DNA of 13,409 nucleotides. It comes from Deinococcus sp. GTDB taxonomy: Bacteria > Deinococcota > Deinococci > Deinococcales > Deinococcaceae. The notes under the pieces were generated by a model. That model saw only the letters and a program-made list of their open reading frames with translations, was not told the origin of the DNA and searched no databases. Of the stretch, positions 1-5,634 are shown piece after piece. A program made the translations under genes and the position numbers. Numbering within the stretch: position 1 is the first letter of the stretch; each line of letters begins with the position of its first letter. The stretch spans positions 1-13,409 of the forward strand of contig JAGLBF010000022.1 of NCBI GenBank assembly GCA_018260375.1, written 5' to 3'.

Positions 1-3
1 GGA

Positions 4-20
4 GCCGCAGGCGGCGCTTT
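4..20 (+). terminator. Possible short hairpin and T-run ending an upstream gene
   Basis: GCCG (4-7) and CGGC (12-15) can form a small G+C-rich hairpin with a 4-nt loop, followed two bases later by TTTT (18-21 region). This is compatible with the tail of a gene lying to the left of the window, but the stem is only 4 bp and could be chance. Confidence 0.2.
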
Positions 21-30
21 TCCGACTGTG

Positions 31-65
31 GTGGAATTTAGCGGAATCCGTATGAGTGGAATTTA
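31..65 (+). repeat. 10-bp direct repeat upstream of the ABC transporter gene
   Basis: The 10-mer GTGGAATTTA occurs at 31-40 and again at 56-65, exactly 25 bp apart from start to start. It lies about 107 bp or more upstream of the transporter ATPase. It could be a regulator half-site pair or a remnant of a repeat; no function can be assigned from the sequence. Confidence 0.45.
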
Positions 66-158
66 TCAATACTGCCATTACTAAATTTATTCAGAGTACC
101 CCCAGGCCCAGATGTCAGCGCCCAGCACGGCACGACTCGCTACGCGCTGACCTGCTGC

Positions 159-164
159 TAGAAT
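159..164 (+). promoter_or_regulatory. Candidate -10 box for a leaderless transcript
   Basis: TAGAAT ends 7 nt before the ATG at 172, so transcription would start at or next to the start codon. No Shine-Dalgarno-like purine run precedes this ATG (the bases are ATCCTCC), which fits leaderless initiation, common in deinococci. No convincing -35 box is visible. The same spacing is seen in front of the unknown gene that starts at 2970. Confidence 0.55.
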
Positions 165-171
165 ATCCTCC

Positions 172-918
172 ATGACCGCTACAACGCAGCCTATTATCAG
201 CACCAAAGATGTTCACAAGCACTACGGCCACTTTCACGCTCTGCGCGGCGTCAATATCAATGTTCAACGTGGCGAAGTGGTGGTTATCATTGGCCCGTCG
301 GGCAGTGGCAAAAGCACCTTTATCCGCACCATCAACGCGCTTGAATCGCACGATAAAGGCACGATTGTGGTTGATGGCATTACCCTCAAAGACGGGCAAA
401 ACCTAGACGCTATTCGCCGCGAAGTGGGCATGGTGTTTCAGTCGTTTAACCTCTTTCCGCACCTGACCGTGCTGGAAAACATCACCCTGGCCCCTATCCG
501 TGTACGCAAAACCAGCAAAGCCGACGCCAACCAGCGCGGACTGGAACTGCTCAAGCGCGTGGGTATCGCCGAGCAAGCCGGCAAATACCCTGCACAGCTT
601 TCAGGCGGACAGCAGCAGCGCGTCGCTATTGCCCGCGCCCTGGCGATGGATCCCAAGGTCATGCTGTTTGACGAGCCGACTTCGGCACTTGACCCCGAAA
701 TGATCAAGGAAGTGCTGGACGTCATGAAAGAATTGGCCCAAAGCGGCATGACCATGCTGGTCGTCACCCACGAAATGGGTTTTGCCCGCGAAGTTGCCAA
801 CCGTCTGGTTTTCTTTGACCAGGGCAATATCGTTGAGGACACCACGCCCGAAAACTTTTATAACAACCCGCAACATGAACGCGCCAAAGCCTTTTTAAGT
901 AAGATTCTGGGCCACTGA
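172..918 (+). CDS. Polar amino acid ABC transporter ATP-binding protein (GlnQ/HisP-like)
   Basis: This 248-residue protein is a complete ABC ATPase of the polar amino acid uptake group; 240-260 residues is the usual length. In order it has Walker A GPSGSGKST (41-49), a Q-loop with Gln90 in VFQSFNLFP, the signature LSGGQQQR (143-150), Walker B VMLFDEP with catalytic Glu168, the D-loop SALD (171-174) and the H-loop His200 in VVTHEMGFA. The EMGFAREVA and FFDQGNIVED segments are typical of GlnQ-type subunits. It would sit on the cytoplasmic face and hydrolyse ATP to power a membrane permease fed by a periplasmic binding protein. No permease or binding protein is within the window, so partners must lie to the left or elsewhere. 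Substrate (Gln, Glu, His, Arg or cystine) cannot be told from this subunit. The ATG at 172 is supported by the leaderless promoter spacing. Confidence 0.95.
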   Translation: MTATTQPIISTKDVHKHYGHFHALRGVNINVQRGEVVVIIGPSGSGKSTFIRTINALESHDKGTIVVDGITLKDGQNLDAIRREVGMVFQSFNLFPHLTVLENITLAPIRVRKTSKADANQRGLELLKRVGIAEQAGKYPAQLSGGQQQRVAIARALAMDPKVMLFDEPTSALDPEMIKEVLDVMKELAQSGMTMLVVTHEMGFAREVANRLVFFDQGNIVEDTTPENFYNNPQHERAKAFLSKILGH

Positions 919-1089
919 AGCCTCACTGCGTGCCTCGCCCTGAGCACAGGCCGTGGTGCTGTGTAGATCAGATAGCGCTGTGCAGATAACAGTTCTTCTG
1001 GCTGCGCTAAGCAAAGCCACTGGCGGTCAACTCCAGTCCGTATTAGGCCCCGCCCTTCAATCATTGTCGCCCTTCACACGTATTCCGCT

Positions 1090-1602
1090 TCACTCCTCGT
1101 TGGCACTTGCCCAGGCGGGTTTCTCGGTGGGCCAGTCCTGCTCAGCCATCACCCTGCTCACAACGTCTGATCCGTAGCCGCGCCGCACCAAAAAGCCGTA
1201 AGCGCGGCTGCGGGCGTTTTTGCCGCGCAGCAAGGTGGGCAGACGCTTTTGCAGCAGCTCGCGGGCTTCGCTGAGGTCACGGTCGGGGTCGCGCTGTTGC
1301 AGGGTTTCTTCTATCAGCTCGCTGTCTACGCCGCGCTGCCTGAGGCGGGCCTTGATGCGGTAGGCCCCCACGCCGCGCCGCGTGGCCTCGCTGCGGGCCA
1401 GTTCCTGATCGTTGAGGTAGCCAAGGTGCAGCAGCCGCGCCACCACCGACTCAACAAACTGTTCCTCTGGGTCGCGCTTCAAGAGCTTTTGGCGCAGCTC
1501 GGCTTCGCTGTGGGCACGGGCGGTAAGGGCACGCAGAGCGTAGTCCATCAGCTTGTCGTAGGCGTCTTCTCGCTGGGCGGGTGTGGTGGGCTTGGCAGAC
1601 AT
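1090..1602 (-). CDS. recX: Regulatory protein RecX
   Basis: The product, about 170 residues, matches the RecX family, which binds RecA filaments and modulates recombination and repair; in Deinococcus radiodurans RecX is a known negative regulator of RecA. The sequence shows the expected series of three-helix repeats: about 18-62 (ALRALTARAHSEAELRQKL, then LLHLGYLND), about 64-102 (ELARSEATRRGVGAYRIKAR) and about 110-153 (RELLQKR ... GFLVRRGYGSDVVSRV). The GYLND(D/Q)xxxA segment joining the first two repeats is the family's best-known motif. I chose the ATG at 1602; the open frame extends upstream to a TTG at 1638 and a GTG at 1632, but these add 12 or fewer residues without similarity to the family. 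No clear Shine-Dalgarno site precedes any of the starts. The gene stands alone, convergent with the ABC ATPase gene and divergent from rpsT. Confidence 0.92.
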   Translation of the reverse strand: MSAKPTTPAQREDAYDKLMDYALRALTARAHSEAELRQKLLKRDPEEQFVESVVARLLHLGYLNDQELARSEATRRGVGAYRIKARLRQRGVDSELIEETLQQRDPDRDLSEARELLQKRLPTLLRGKNARSRAYGFLVRRGYGSDVVSRVMAEQDWPTEKPAWASANEE

Positions 1603-1696
1603 AAACCGTATGCTGAGGCTTGCGCCACACACATTCAAGCGCTACACTAACAAAGTTGCCTTGTGCGTATCACACCGTGAGCCGTACAAGGTCAGC

Positions 1697-1732
1697 CAGC
1701 GGCGCAACTACACCACACACATTGCGCCGCTG
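1697..1732. repeat. Perfect 11-bp inverted repeat upstream of rpsT
   Basis: CAGCGGCGCAA (1697-1707) is the exact reverse complement of TTGCGCCGCTG (1722-1732), with 14 nt between the arms. It lies between the divergent recX and rpsT genes, about 115-150 bp before the rpsT start. It could be an operator, or a stable hairpin if the transcript begins upstream of it. It lacks a following T-run, so it is not a normal terminator. Confidence 0.75.
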
Positions 1733-1753
1733 TGCGCGGATACCTGCACCAAG

Positions 1754-1765
1754 TACCAGCTGGTA
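1754..1765. repeat. 12-bp perfect palindrome TACCAGCTGGTA
   Basis: TACCAGCTGGTA is its own reverse complement. It overlaps the left end of a possible extended -10 element (TGGTATATC, 1761-1769), which would put a dimeric binding site directly over a promoter for rpsT. Both the promoter and operator readings are inference. Confidence 0.55.
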
Positions 1766-1769
1766 TATC
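1761..1769 (+). promoter_or_regulatory. Possible extended -10 promoter of rpsT
   Basis: TGGTATATC has the TGn extension followed by TATATC, matching the -10 consensus in four of six positions. The -35 region (TACCTG, about 1741-1746) is poor. Initiation near 1776 would place the GTTCCTG/CAGGAAC hairpin at the very 5' end of the mRNA and leave a leader of about 70 nt. Confidence 0.3.
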
Positions 1770-1778
1770 GTCGCTCGC

Positions 1779-1797
1779 GTTCCTGACCGCCAGGAAC
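1779..1797 (+). promoter_or_regulatory. Stem-loop in the predicted rpsT leader
   Basis: GTTCCTG (1779-1785) pairs perfectly with CAGGAAC (1791-1797) around a 5-nt loop ACCGC. A further weaker pairing, CTTTGC (1800-1805) with GCAAAG (1823-1828), follows just before the ribosome binding site. S20 synthesis is autoregulated at translation in Escherichia coli, so a structured leader is plausible, but S20 binding here is inference. Confidence 0.45.
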
Positions 1798-1831
1798 CGC
1801 TTTGCTGCCCAGATAGGGTCAGGCAAAGAAC

Positions 1832-1837
1832 AAGGAG
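1832..1837 (+). promoter_or_regulatory. Shine-Dalgarno site of rpsT
   Basis: AAGGAG ends 8 nt before the ATG at 1846. It fixes the rpsT start and excludes the longer in-frame extension to 1732. Confidence 0.85.
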
Positions 1838-1845
1838 AAAAGAAC

Positions 1846-2127
1846 ATGGCTTTACGTCACAAGTCCGCCCAGAAGCGCCACCGCCAGAGCCTCAAGCGCC
1901 GCCTGATCAACCGCAGCCGCAAAAGCACCATCAAGACCTTTAGCAAAAAGGCCATTGAAGCCGCTAAAACAGGCGCTGCCGAAGCCGTACAGCTTCAGAG
2001 CCAGACCGAAAGCCTTATTGACAAGGCCGCTAAAGGTTCAACCCTGCACAAGAACACTGCTGCTCGCAAAAAGAGCCGCCTGGCCAAGGCCCTAAACAAG
2101 GCCAAAGCCGCTGCCAGCAACCAGTAA
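1846..2127 (+). CDS. rpsT: 30S ribosomal protein S20
   Basis: The 93-residue product is a typical S20, a helical protein that binds 16S rRNA in the body of the small subunit. It is very rich in Lys, Arg and Ala. The start MALRHKSAQKRHRQSLKRR is the family's basic N-terminal helix, and HKNTAARKKSRL (68-79) is the hallmark C-terminal motif. Length agrees with the usual 85-95 residues. The ATG at 1846 follows a strong AAGGAG; the open frame continues upstream to 1732 only because there is no stop, and that extension is not S20-like. The gene is monocistronic, with a structured upstream region and a probable terminator after it. Confidence 0.97.
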   Translation: MALRHKSAQKRHRQSLKRRLINRSRKSTIKTFSKKAIEAAKTGAAEAVQLQSQTESLIDKAAKGSTLHKNTAARKKSRLAKALNKAKAAASNQ

Positions 2128-2133
2128 AGTATT

Positions 2134-2203
2134 GCCTCCTCACCTACACCGCTGGTGATCACAAACTCAGCACTCAGTCTATCTCTGCGGAGGTGGGCTT
2201 TTT
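2134..2203 (+). terminator. Probable terminator between convergent rpsT and the unknown gene
   Basis: GCCTCCTC (2134-2141) pairs with GAGGTGGGC (2190-2198), with one bulged base and one G-U pair, and the 3' arm is followed by TTTTT (2199-2203). The loop is long but contains a second small hairpin, CACC (2147-2150) with GGTG (2154-2157). Read on the minus strand, the same arms would follow the gene that ends at 2266, preceded rather than followed by the A-run, so it suits rpsT better. Confidence 0.5.
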
Positions 2204-2207
2204 CGTA

Positions 2208-2244
2208 GGTAGCTGTACTGTCTGACTATGCTGGGTAGCTGTAC
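2208..2244 (+). repeat. 11-bp direct repeat GGTAGCTGTAC
   Basis: GGTAGCTGTAC is present at 2208-2218 and 2234-2244, 26 bp apart, in the gap just beyond the 3' end of the minus-strand gene. No function is evident. Confidence 0.5.
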
Positions 2245-2265
2245 CGCGATGAAGCTAAGCCTGTA

Positions 2266-2970
2266 TTACAGCTCCATGTCAAAGGTAGGCGGAGCGGGGG
2301 GTTCTTTACGTACCCAGCGGGCCTTTGCCACACGTGCTTGTTCGTCCAGAGTTACTTCATCCAGCGTATCTGTATCTACGGTATTTGTATCTGCCATATT
2401 TGTATCTGCCGTATCTTCTGCTAGGGGCTCGGCTTGTTGGATCTCTTGTTGCTGAGTCTCCTCTTGTTGGGTCTCCTCTTGTTGGGCCTCCACTTGCTGG
2501 GCCTCTTGTTGCTGCGGCTGGCTAACGGTTTTGTCCTGGGCAGCGGCTTTATCCTCTAGGCCTTGTGGTACTTGCGCTACTGCTTTTTCAGACTCAACAG
2601 GCGCCGCGACTGCTTTGTTGTCAACAGACTCAGGCACCAAGCCCTCTGCCTCAGTAGGCTTGGGCGGGTCAGACAACGGGCTGCGAATACGCACCACTCG
2701 GCCCTGACCAGGCGCTATTGCCTGCGGCGGGTCAGACAGCGGGCTACGGCCAGTAAGTGGCACGGAAACGGGGCTGGTAACTGAACGGGTAACTGGGCTG
2801 CTGGCAGGGACATCTAACACCTCTTGCTGGGTCTGGGCAGCACGGCGGGCGGTGTATAAAACGGCATCTACCTCATCCGAAGTCAGCAGGCCCTTTTGGT
2901 GCAACATACTGAGGATACCCAGTGCCAATTTGCGGGTAAACTCGGCCTCTGAGGACGTGGGACTGGTCAT
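2266..2970 (-). CDS. Uncharacterised protein with pentapeptide tandem repeats
   Basis: I do not recognise this 234-residue protein. It starts with a predicted helical segment (about 10-50, with LGILSMLHQKGLLTSDEVDA) that loosely resembles SHOCT-like helical hairpins. A disordered Pro/Ser/Thr region follows with RSPLSDPP twice (76-83 and 96-103). Next come five pentapeptides of the form xEx-QQ (155-179), then Asp/Thr pentapeptides ADTNM, ADTNT, VDTDT (188-202). The tail is RWVRKEPPAPPTFDMEL, basic then Pro-rich. There is no signal peptide or membrane segment, so it is probably cytoplasmic. The ATG at 2970 is chosen over the GTG at 2979 because TAGCGT lies exactly 7 nt before it, as in the leaderless ABC gene. 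A role in binding another protein through its ends with a flexible linker is possible but unproven. Confidence 0.7.
   Translation of the reverse strand: MTSPTSSEAEFTRKLALGILSMLHQKGLLTSDEVDAVLYTARRAAQTQQEVLDVPASSPVTRSVTSPVSVPLTGRSPLSDPPQAIAPGQGRVVRIRSPLSDPPKPTEAEGLVPESVDNKAVAAPVESEKAVAQVPQGLEDKAAAQDKTVSQPQQQEAQQVEAQQEETQQEETQQQEIQQAEPLAEDTADTNMADTNTVDTDTLDEVTLDEQARVAKARWVRKEPPAPPTFDMEL
2365..2508 (-). repeat. 15-bp in-frame tandem repeats inside the unknown gene
   Basis: Two arrays with a 15-bp period lie within the coding sequence. Five units (2434-2508) encode QEAQQ, VEAQQ, EETQQ, EETQQ and QEIQQ. About three more (2365-2409) encode ADTNM, ADTNT and VDTDT. Since 15 is divisible by 3, unit gain or loss by slippage would keep the frame. 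Confidence 0.8.
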
Positions 2971-2977
2971 GCTACTC

Positions 2978-2983
2978 ACGCTA
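2978..2983 (-). promoter_or_regulatory. Candidate -10 box for leaderless start at 2970
   Basis: On the minus strand TAGCGT is followed by 7 nt and then ATG, the same geometry as TAGAAT before the gene at 172. No Shine-Dalgarno site is visible. Confidence 0.4.
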
Positions 2984-3200
2984 GCGCATTTGGAAGGCTG
3001 ATGGGTTAAGACGCTGGGCGGGCCTGGCCCTCACGCTTCAAAGCGTCATCTCATCTTCTTCTAAGCAAACAAGGTTGAAGAGTGGCGGCGGCTTGACACC
3101 ATTGTAGCCATTATCACCCCCGGTGCCAGAAATCATACAAGTTAATCCTTTCAAGTATAAGTTGCCCTCAATCTTCCGTTCAGTTTTTAGTAAGAGGATA
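2984..3200. other. Divergent intergenic region upstream of the surface locus
   Basis: The 320-bp gap between the minus-strand gene (start 2970) and the secreted DUF11 gene (start 3291) has no credible short gene. It contains a 14-bp inverted repeat, ACGCTT-CA-AAGCGT (3033-3046), that may be an operator, and a perfect TTGACA (3093-3098) without an acceptable -10 partner. The likely promoter of the right-hand gene lies at its end. Confidence 0.5.
3033..3046. repeat. Inverted repeat ACGCTT-CA-AAGCGT
   Basis: The two 6-bp arms are perfect reverse complements around a 2-bp centre, a size and form common for dimeric regulator sites. It lies between divergent genes, 64-77 bp upstream of the ATG at 2970 and about 245 bp upstream of the ATG at 3291. 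Confidence 0.4.
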
Positions 3201-3211
3201 AGACATATACT
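3183..3211 (+). promoter_or_regulatory. Candidate promoter of the secreted DUF11 gene at 3291
   Basis: TATACT (3206-3211) matches the -10 consensus in five of six positions. With a 17-bp spacer the -35 would be GTTTTT (3183-3188), which is weak. Predicted initiation near 3218 gives a leader of about 72 nt that contains the Shine-Dalgarno site. Confidence 0.45.
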
Positions 3212-3278
3212 ACTACAGGATTTACTGACAGGCCGGCAATTGGGCCAAGCTTGTACAGACCAAACTCTCACTCTATCT

Positions 3279-3284
3279 AAGGAG
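3279..3284 (+). promoter_or_regulatory. Shine-Dalgarno site of the 3291 gene
   Basis: AAGGAG ends 6 nt before the ATG at 3291 and decides the start. The signal peptide begins exactly there, which rules out the upstream extension of the frame to 3123. Confidence 0.85.
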
Positions 3285-3290
3285 TACCAC

Positions 3291-5339
3291 ATGAAACTGA
3301 TACACAAACTGGGCTTTTTGGCCCTTGCTCTCAGCACTGGCATGGCGAGTGCCGCTGCCCCCTTAGCAGGCAGCGCCCTGACCAACCAGGCGACCGCTGA
3401 TTTTACAGTTACTGACCCCGCTACTAATACCACCACTCCTGGTAATTCAGCTTCTAACCAGGTCAGCACCACGATTACCGCTGTACCCAGCTTTACCATC
3501 ACCCCCAATACAGGCGCACCTGCGCTAACGAAGGTCGTGGCTGCCAGCACAACTGTTAGCTACACCTACACAGTCACCAACACAGGTAACACGCCCCTGG
3601 CGATTACCTTGGCCTCTGCCAACACCACCAATACGCCACCAAGTAGTGTAACCCTAGATAAAACGACTGTGACCCTAGCTGCAGGCGCGACGACAACCGT
3701 GACCCAGACTTATACTGTGGCTGGCCCAAACACGTATGGTCAGAACCTGACGGGTACGGCTCTTTATGACTCCACCCCTGACGCCACTACGCCTGGAAAC
3801 AATAGCTATACCGAATCTTATACTGGTAATACAGACACCGACAACGCAAACGTCACCACGGTGAATAATGCTACTCCAGCAACGCCGGGTAGCCCCCCTG
3901 TCACTAACCCTACCCCCTTCCCTCTTGACCCCAACAACCCAGGCATCGTGACTAATCCTACCCCCCCTACCGACGGCACTCCTCCTGGTACGGGAACGGG
4001 CTATACACAGCCTAATGGGCCTACGGTTCCTGGCGGCCCGATCTTGCCTGGCGCAGGTACACCTATACAGGTTGCCACCGATGGCAGCCAGACGGGCTAC
4101 CCCAAGGCAGATGGTGAACACACTGGCCCTGACACCGTAACCATGACCGGTACGGCCCCCAACAACAGTGGTGTAGCTGACAACATCACCGTTGGCCCCG
4201 CTGCTGTACCTTCTGGCTCCCCTGCTGGCACCACCGCCACCATCATCAACCCCGCGACGGGCAACCCCTTTGTCAATGGTGAAGTGCCTGTAGACATAAA
4301 CGGTAACCCTATTAGTGGTGCTACGGTTACTGTAAACCCTAACGGCAGCGTAACCTTCAACAATGTGCCTAGTGGTACGGCCCCCGCTTACTCTGTACAG
4401 GTCACTTACCCTGATACCGAGTCGCCTAATGCCCCCACGGCTCCCATTGTTATTACTGTACCTATCACGAGTGGTAACGCTGGCGGCCAGGCAATTGCTA
4501 CCCCCACCTACACCGTGAAGACCCCTGGGCTGGATCTGGTTGTCGTGGCGCAAGATGCCGGCACTACCCTGGACAATTCAGGTCAGACCGCTACCCCCAG
4601 CAGCACCGGCACCACCACTATTGATTTCACTACCACTGTTACCAATAAAGGCAGCTACAGCGACGCCTTTAACATCACTTCGGGTACTAACAATCTGCCT
4701 GTTGGTGCAACAGTGTCGTACGTGAAGGATGGTGCAGCCATAACCAGCACCGGTCAATTGGCTCCCGGCGCTACGTTTACCTTTATTACCCGCGTCACCC
4801 TGCCTGTCAATGCTACTGCGGGTAGCAACTACTCTGTGACTGACGTGGCGACGGGTGCTTACTCCACCATAACCGACACTGACGGTACTCTGTTTAATGT
4901 AGGCATCGTGAGCCCTATTACTCCACCTACTACAGATATTACTAACCCTACCTACACCAGCAACCCCTTGTTCCCTCTGAACAAGAAGGTAGACAAAACT
5001 ACCGCCCTACCTGGTGATGTATTGACCTACAGCATCACGGCCACCAACAAGTACAATGCCCCAGTTTGTCAGGTCATACTGACTGAAATTGATAACGCCA
5101 ACACCAACATCTTTGCCAACAGCACCTACCAGAGCATTACAGGTACGTCAAGCGCGGGAACTGTGTTGTTTGGCACCAGCAAAACTGGCCCCTGGAGCGC
5201 TACTGCTCCCGCTGCTGGTCCAGTGACAGCACTCTACGCCGCACTGGACAGCAATAATGACGCCGCTATCAACACCACTGACTGCCTGCCTGTTAACGGC
5301 ACCATCAACCTCACACTGCAGATGAAGGTTAATCAGTAA
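3291..5339 (+). CDS. Secreted Thr-rich surface protein with DUF11-like domains
   Basis: This 682-residue protein opens with a signal peptide (KLIHKLGFLALALSTGMASA, cleavage about residue 21). Residues 25-62 carry the AGSALTNQATADF...SNQVST module also present in the next gene. An Ig-like domain follows (about 66-190, TNTGNTPLAITL). Next is a flexible Pro/Gly/Thr linker (about 193-258), further beta domains (about 260-395 and 405-540), and a C-terminal DUF11-like domain (about 563-680, LNKKVDKTTALPGDVLTYS). The only two cysteines, Cys593 and Cys665, fall in that last domain and may form a disulfide. DSNNDAAINTTD (653-664) resembles a calcium-binding loop. There is no LPXTG, SLH domain or barrel, so its anchor is not encoded in it. 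It is probably exported across the inner membrane and displayed or released; adhesion or a structural envelope role is inference. It has its own promoter candidate and terminator. Codons are more A/T-ended than in the barrel gene. Confidence 0.88.
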   Translation: MKLIHKLGFLALALSTGMASAAAPLAGSALTNQATADFTVTDPATNTTTPGNSASNQVSTTITAVPSFTITPNTGAPALTKVVAASTTVSYTYTVTNTGNTPLAITLASANTTNTPPSSVTLDKTTVTLAAGATTTVTQTYTVAGPNTYGQNLTGTALYDSTPDATTPGNNSYTESYTGNTDTDNANVTTVNNATPATPGSPPVTNPTPFPLDPNNPGIVTNPTPPTDGTPPGTGTGYTQPNGPTVPGGPILPGAGTPIQVATDGSQTGYPKADGEHTGPDTVTMTGTAPNNSGVADNITVGPAAVPSGSPAGTTATIINPATGNPFVNGEVPVDINGNPISGATVTVNPNGSVTFNNVPSGTAPAYSVQVTYPDTESPNAPTAPIVITVPITSGNAGGQAIATPTYTVKTPGLDLVVVAQDAGTTLDNSGQTATPSSTGTTTIDFTTTVTNKGSYSDAFNITSGTNNLPVGATVSYVKDGAAITSTGQLAPGATFTFITRVTLPVNATAGSNYSVTDVATGAYSTITDTDGTLFNVGIVSPITPPTTDITNPTYTSNPLFPLNKKVDKTTALPGDVLTYSITATNKYNAPVCQVILTEIDNANTNIFANSTYQSITGTSSAGTVLFGTSKTGPWSATAPAAGPVTALYAALDSNNDAAINTTDCLPVNGTINLTLQMKVNQ

Positions 5340-5368
5340 CCCATAGCCTTTAGAACCTGATTAACAAT

Positions 5369-5403
5369 GGGGGGCTGGGCTGATGGCCTCGGCTCCCCGT
5401 TTT
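5369..5403 (+). terminator. Rho-independent terminator after the 3291 gene
   Basis: GGGGGGCTGGG (5369-5379) pairs over 11 positions, including three G-U pairs, with the arm ending in GGCTCCCC (5388-5398), around a loop of about 8 nt. GTTTT follows directly. It lies 30 bp after the TAA at 5337-5339 and separates this gene from the downstream operon. Confidence 0.75.
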
Positions 5404-5591
5404 AAACGCCACAGGTTTCCTGTCAAGTTATCACTTTATTGAATGAATATTGGTTGTACCCAAAATAAAGATGCCCCCGTTTTGAGACTTTGCCTAGCAA
5501 ATTTTGTAGTCAGCAGCATGCATACATGCACCTATCCGCCAAAGTCGCTACGCCTTGTGACGTCTAAGGTTTATCAGTTAGAAAACAGGCA
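5404..5591. other. A+T-rich regulatory gap upstream of the surface operon
   Basis: About 230 bp lie between the terminator and the next ATG, without a plausible gene. Three inverted repeats are visible: CTTTATT (5434-5440) with AATAAAG (5464-5470), enclosing an imperfect TTGGT...ACCCAA dyad (5450-5463); TTTGC-CTA-GCAAA (5489-5501), followed by TTTTG; and GCATG-CATA-CATGC (5516-5529). A second, weaker promoter-like pair is TTGAAT (5439-5444) with CAAAAT (5461-5466) at 16 bp. This density suggests regulated expression of the operon, which is inference. Confidence 0.45.
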
Positions 5592-5597
5592 TATAAC
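5570..5597 (+). promoter_or_regulatory. Candidate promoter of the three-gene surface operon
   Basis: TATAAC (5592-5597) matches the -10 consensus in five of six positions. TTTATC (5570-5575), 16 bp upstream, is a weak -35. Predicted initiation near 5604 gives a leader of about 30 nt. Confidence 0.45.
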
Positions 5598-5624
5598 GTA
5601 GTCTATTTGCAGTAGCTACTAAAC

Positions 5625-5630
5625 AAGGAG
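5625..5630 (+). promoter_or_regulatory. Shine-Dalgarno site of the 5635 gene
   Basis: AAGGAG ends 4 nt before the ATG at 5635, a short but workable spacing. The encoded signal peptide begins at this ATG. Confidence 0.75.
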
Positions 5631-5634
5631 AGCT

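Noticed and set aside
1..84. Open frame at the left edge ending in TAA at 82-84, possibly the tail of an upstream gene
   Set aside because: It gives only about 27 residues with no recognisable motif, and all three forward frames close within 84 bases. It cannot be told from non-coding sequence.
1603..1638. Longer RecX starting at TTG 1638 or GTG 1632
   Set aside because: The extra residues do not look like the family's N-terminus and no ribosome site supports them; the ATG at 1602 is preferred.
3093..3098. Perfect TTGACA -35 hexamer upstream of the 3291 gene
   Set aside because: At 16-18 bp downstream there is only a C-rich stretch and no -10 box; TTATCA lies just 12 bp away.
3675..4553. 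292-residue minus-strand open frame
   Set aside because: It is a shadow of the Thr-rich DUF11 gene: Arg/Gly/Ser-rich with no domain, and the plus-strand protein has a signal peptide and clear repeats.
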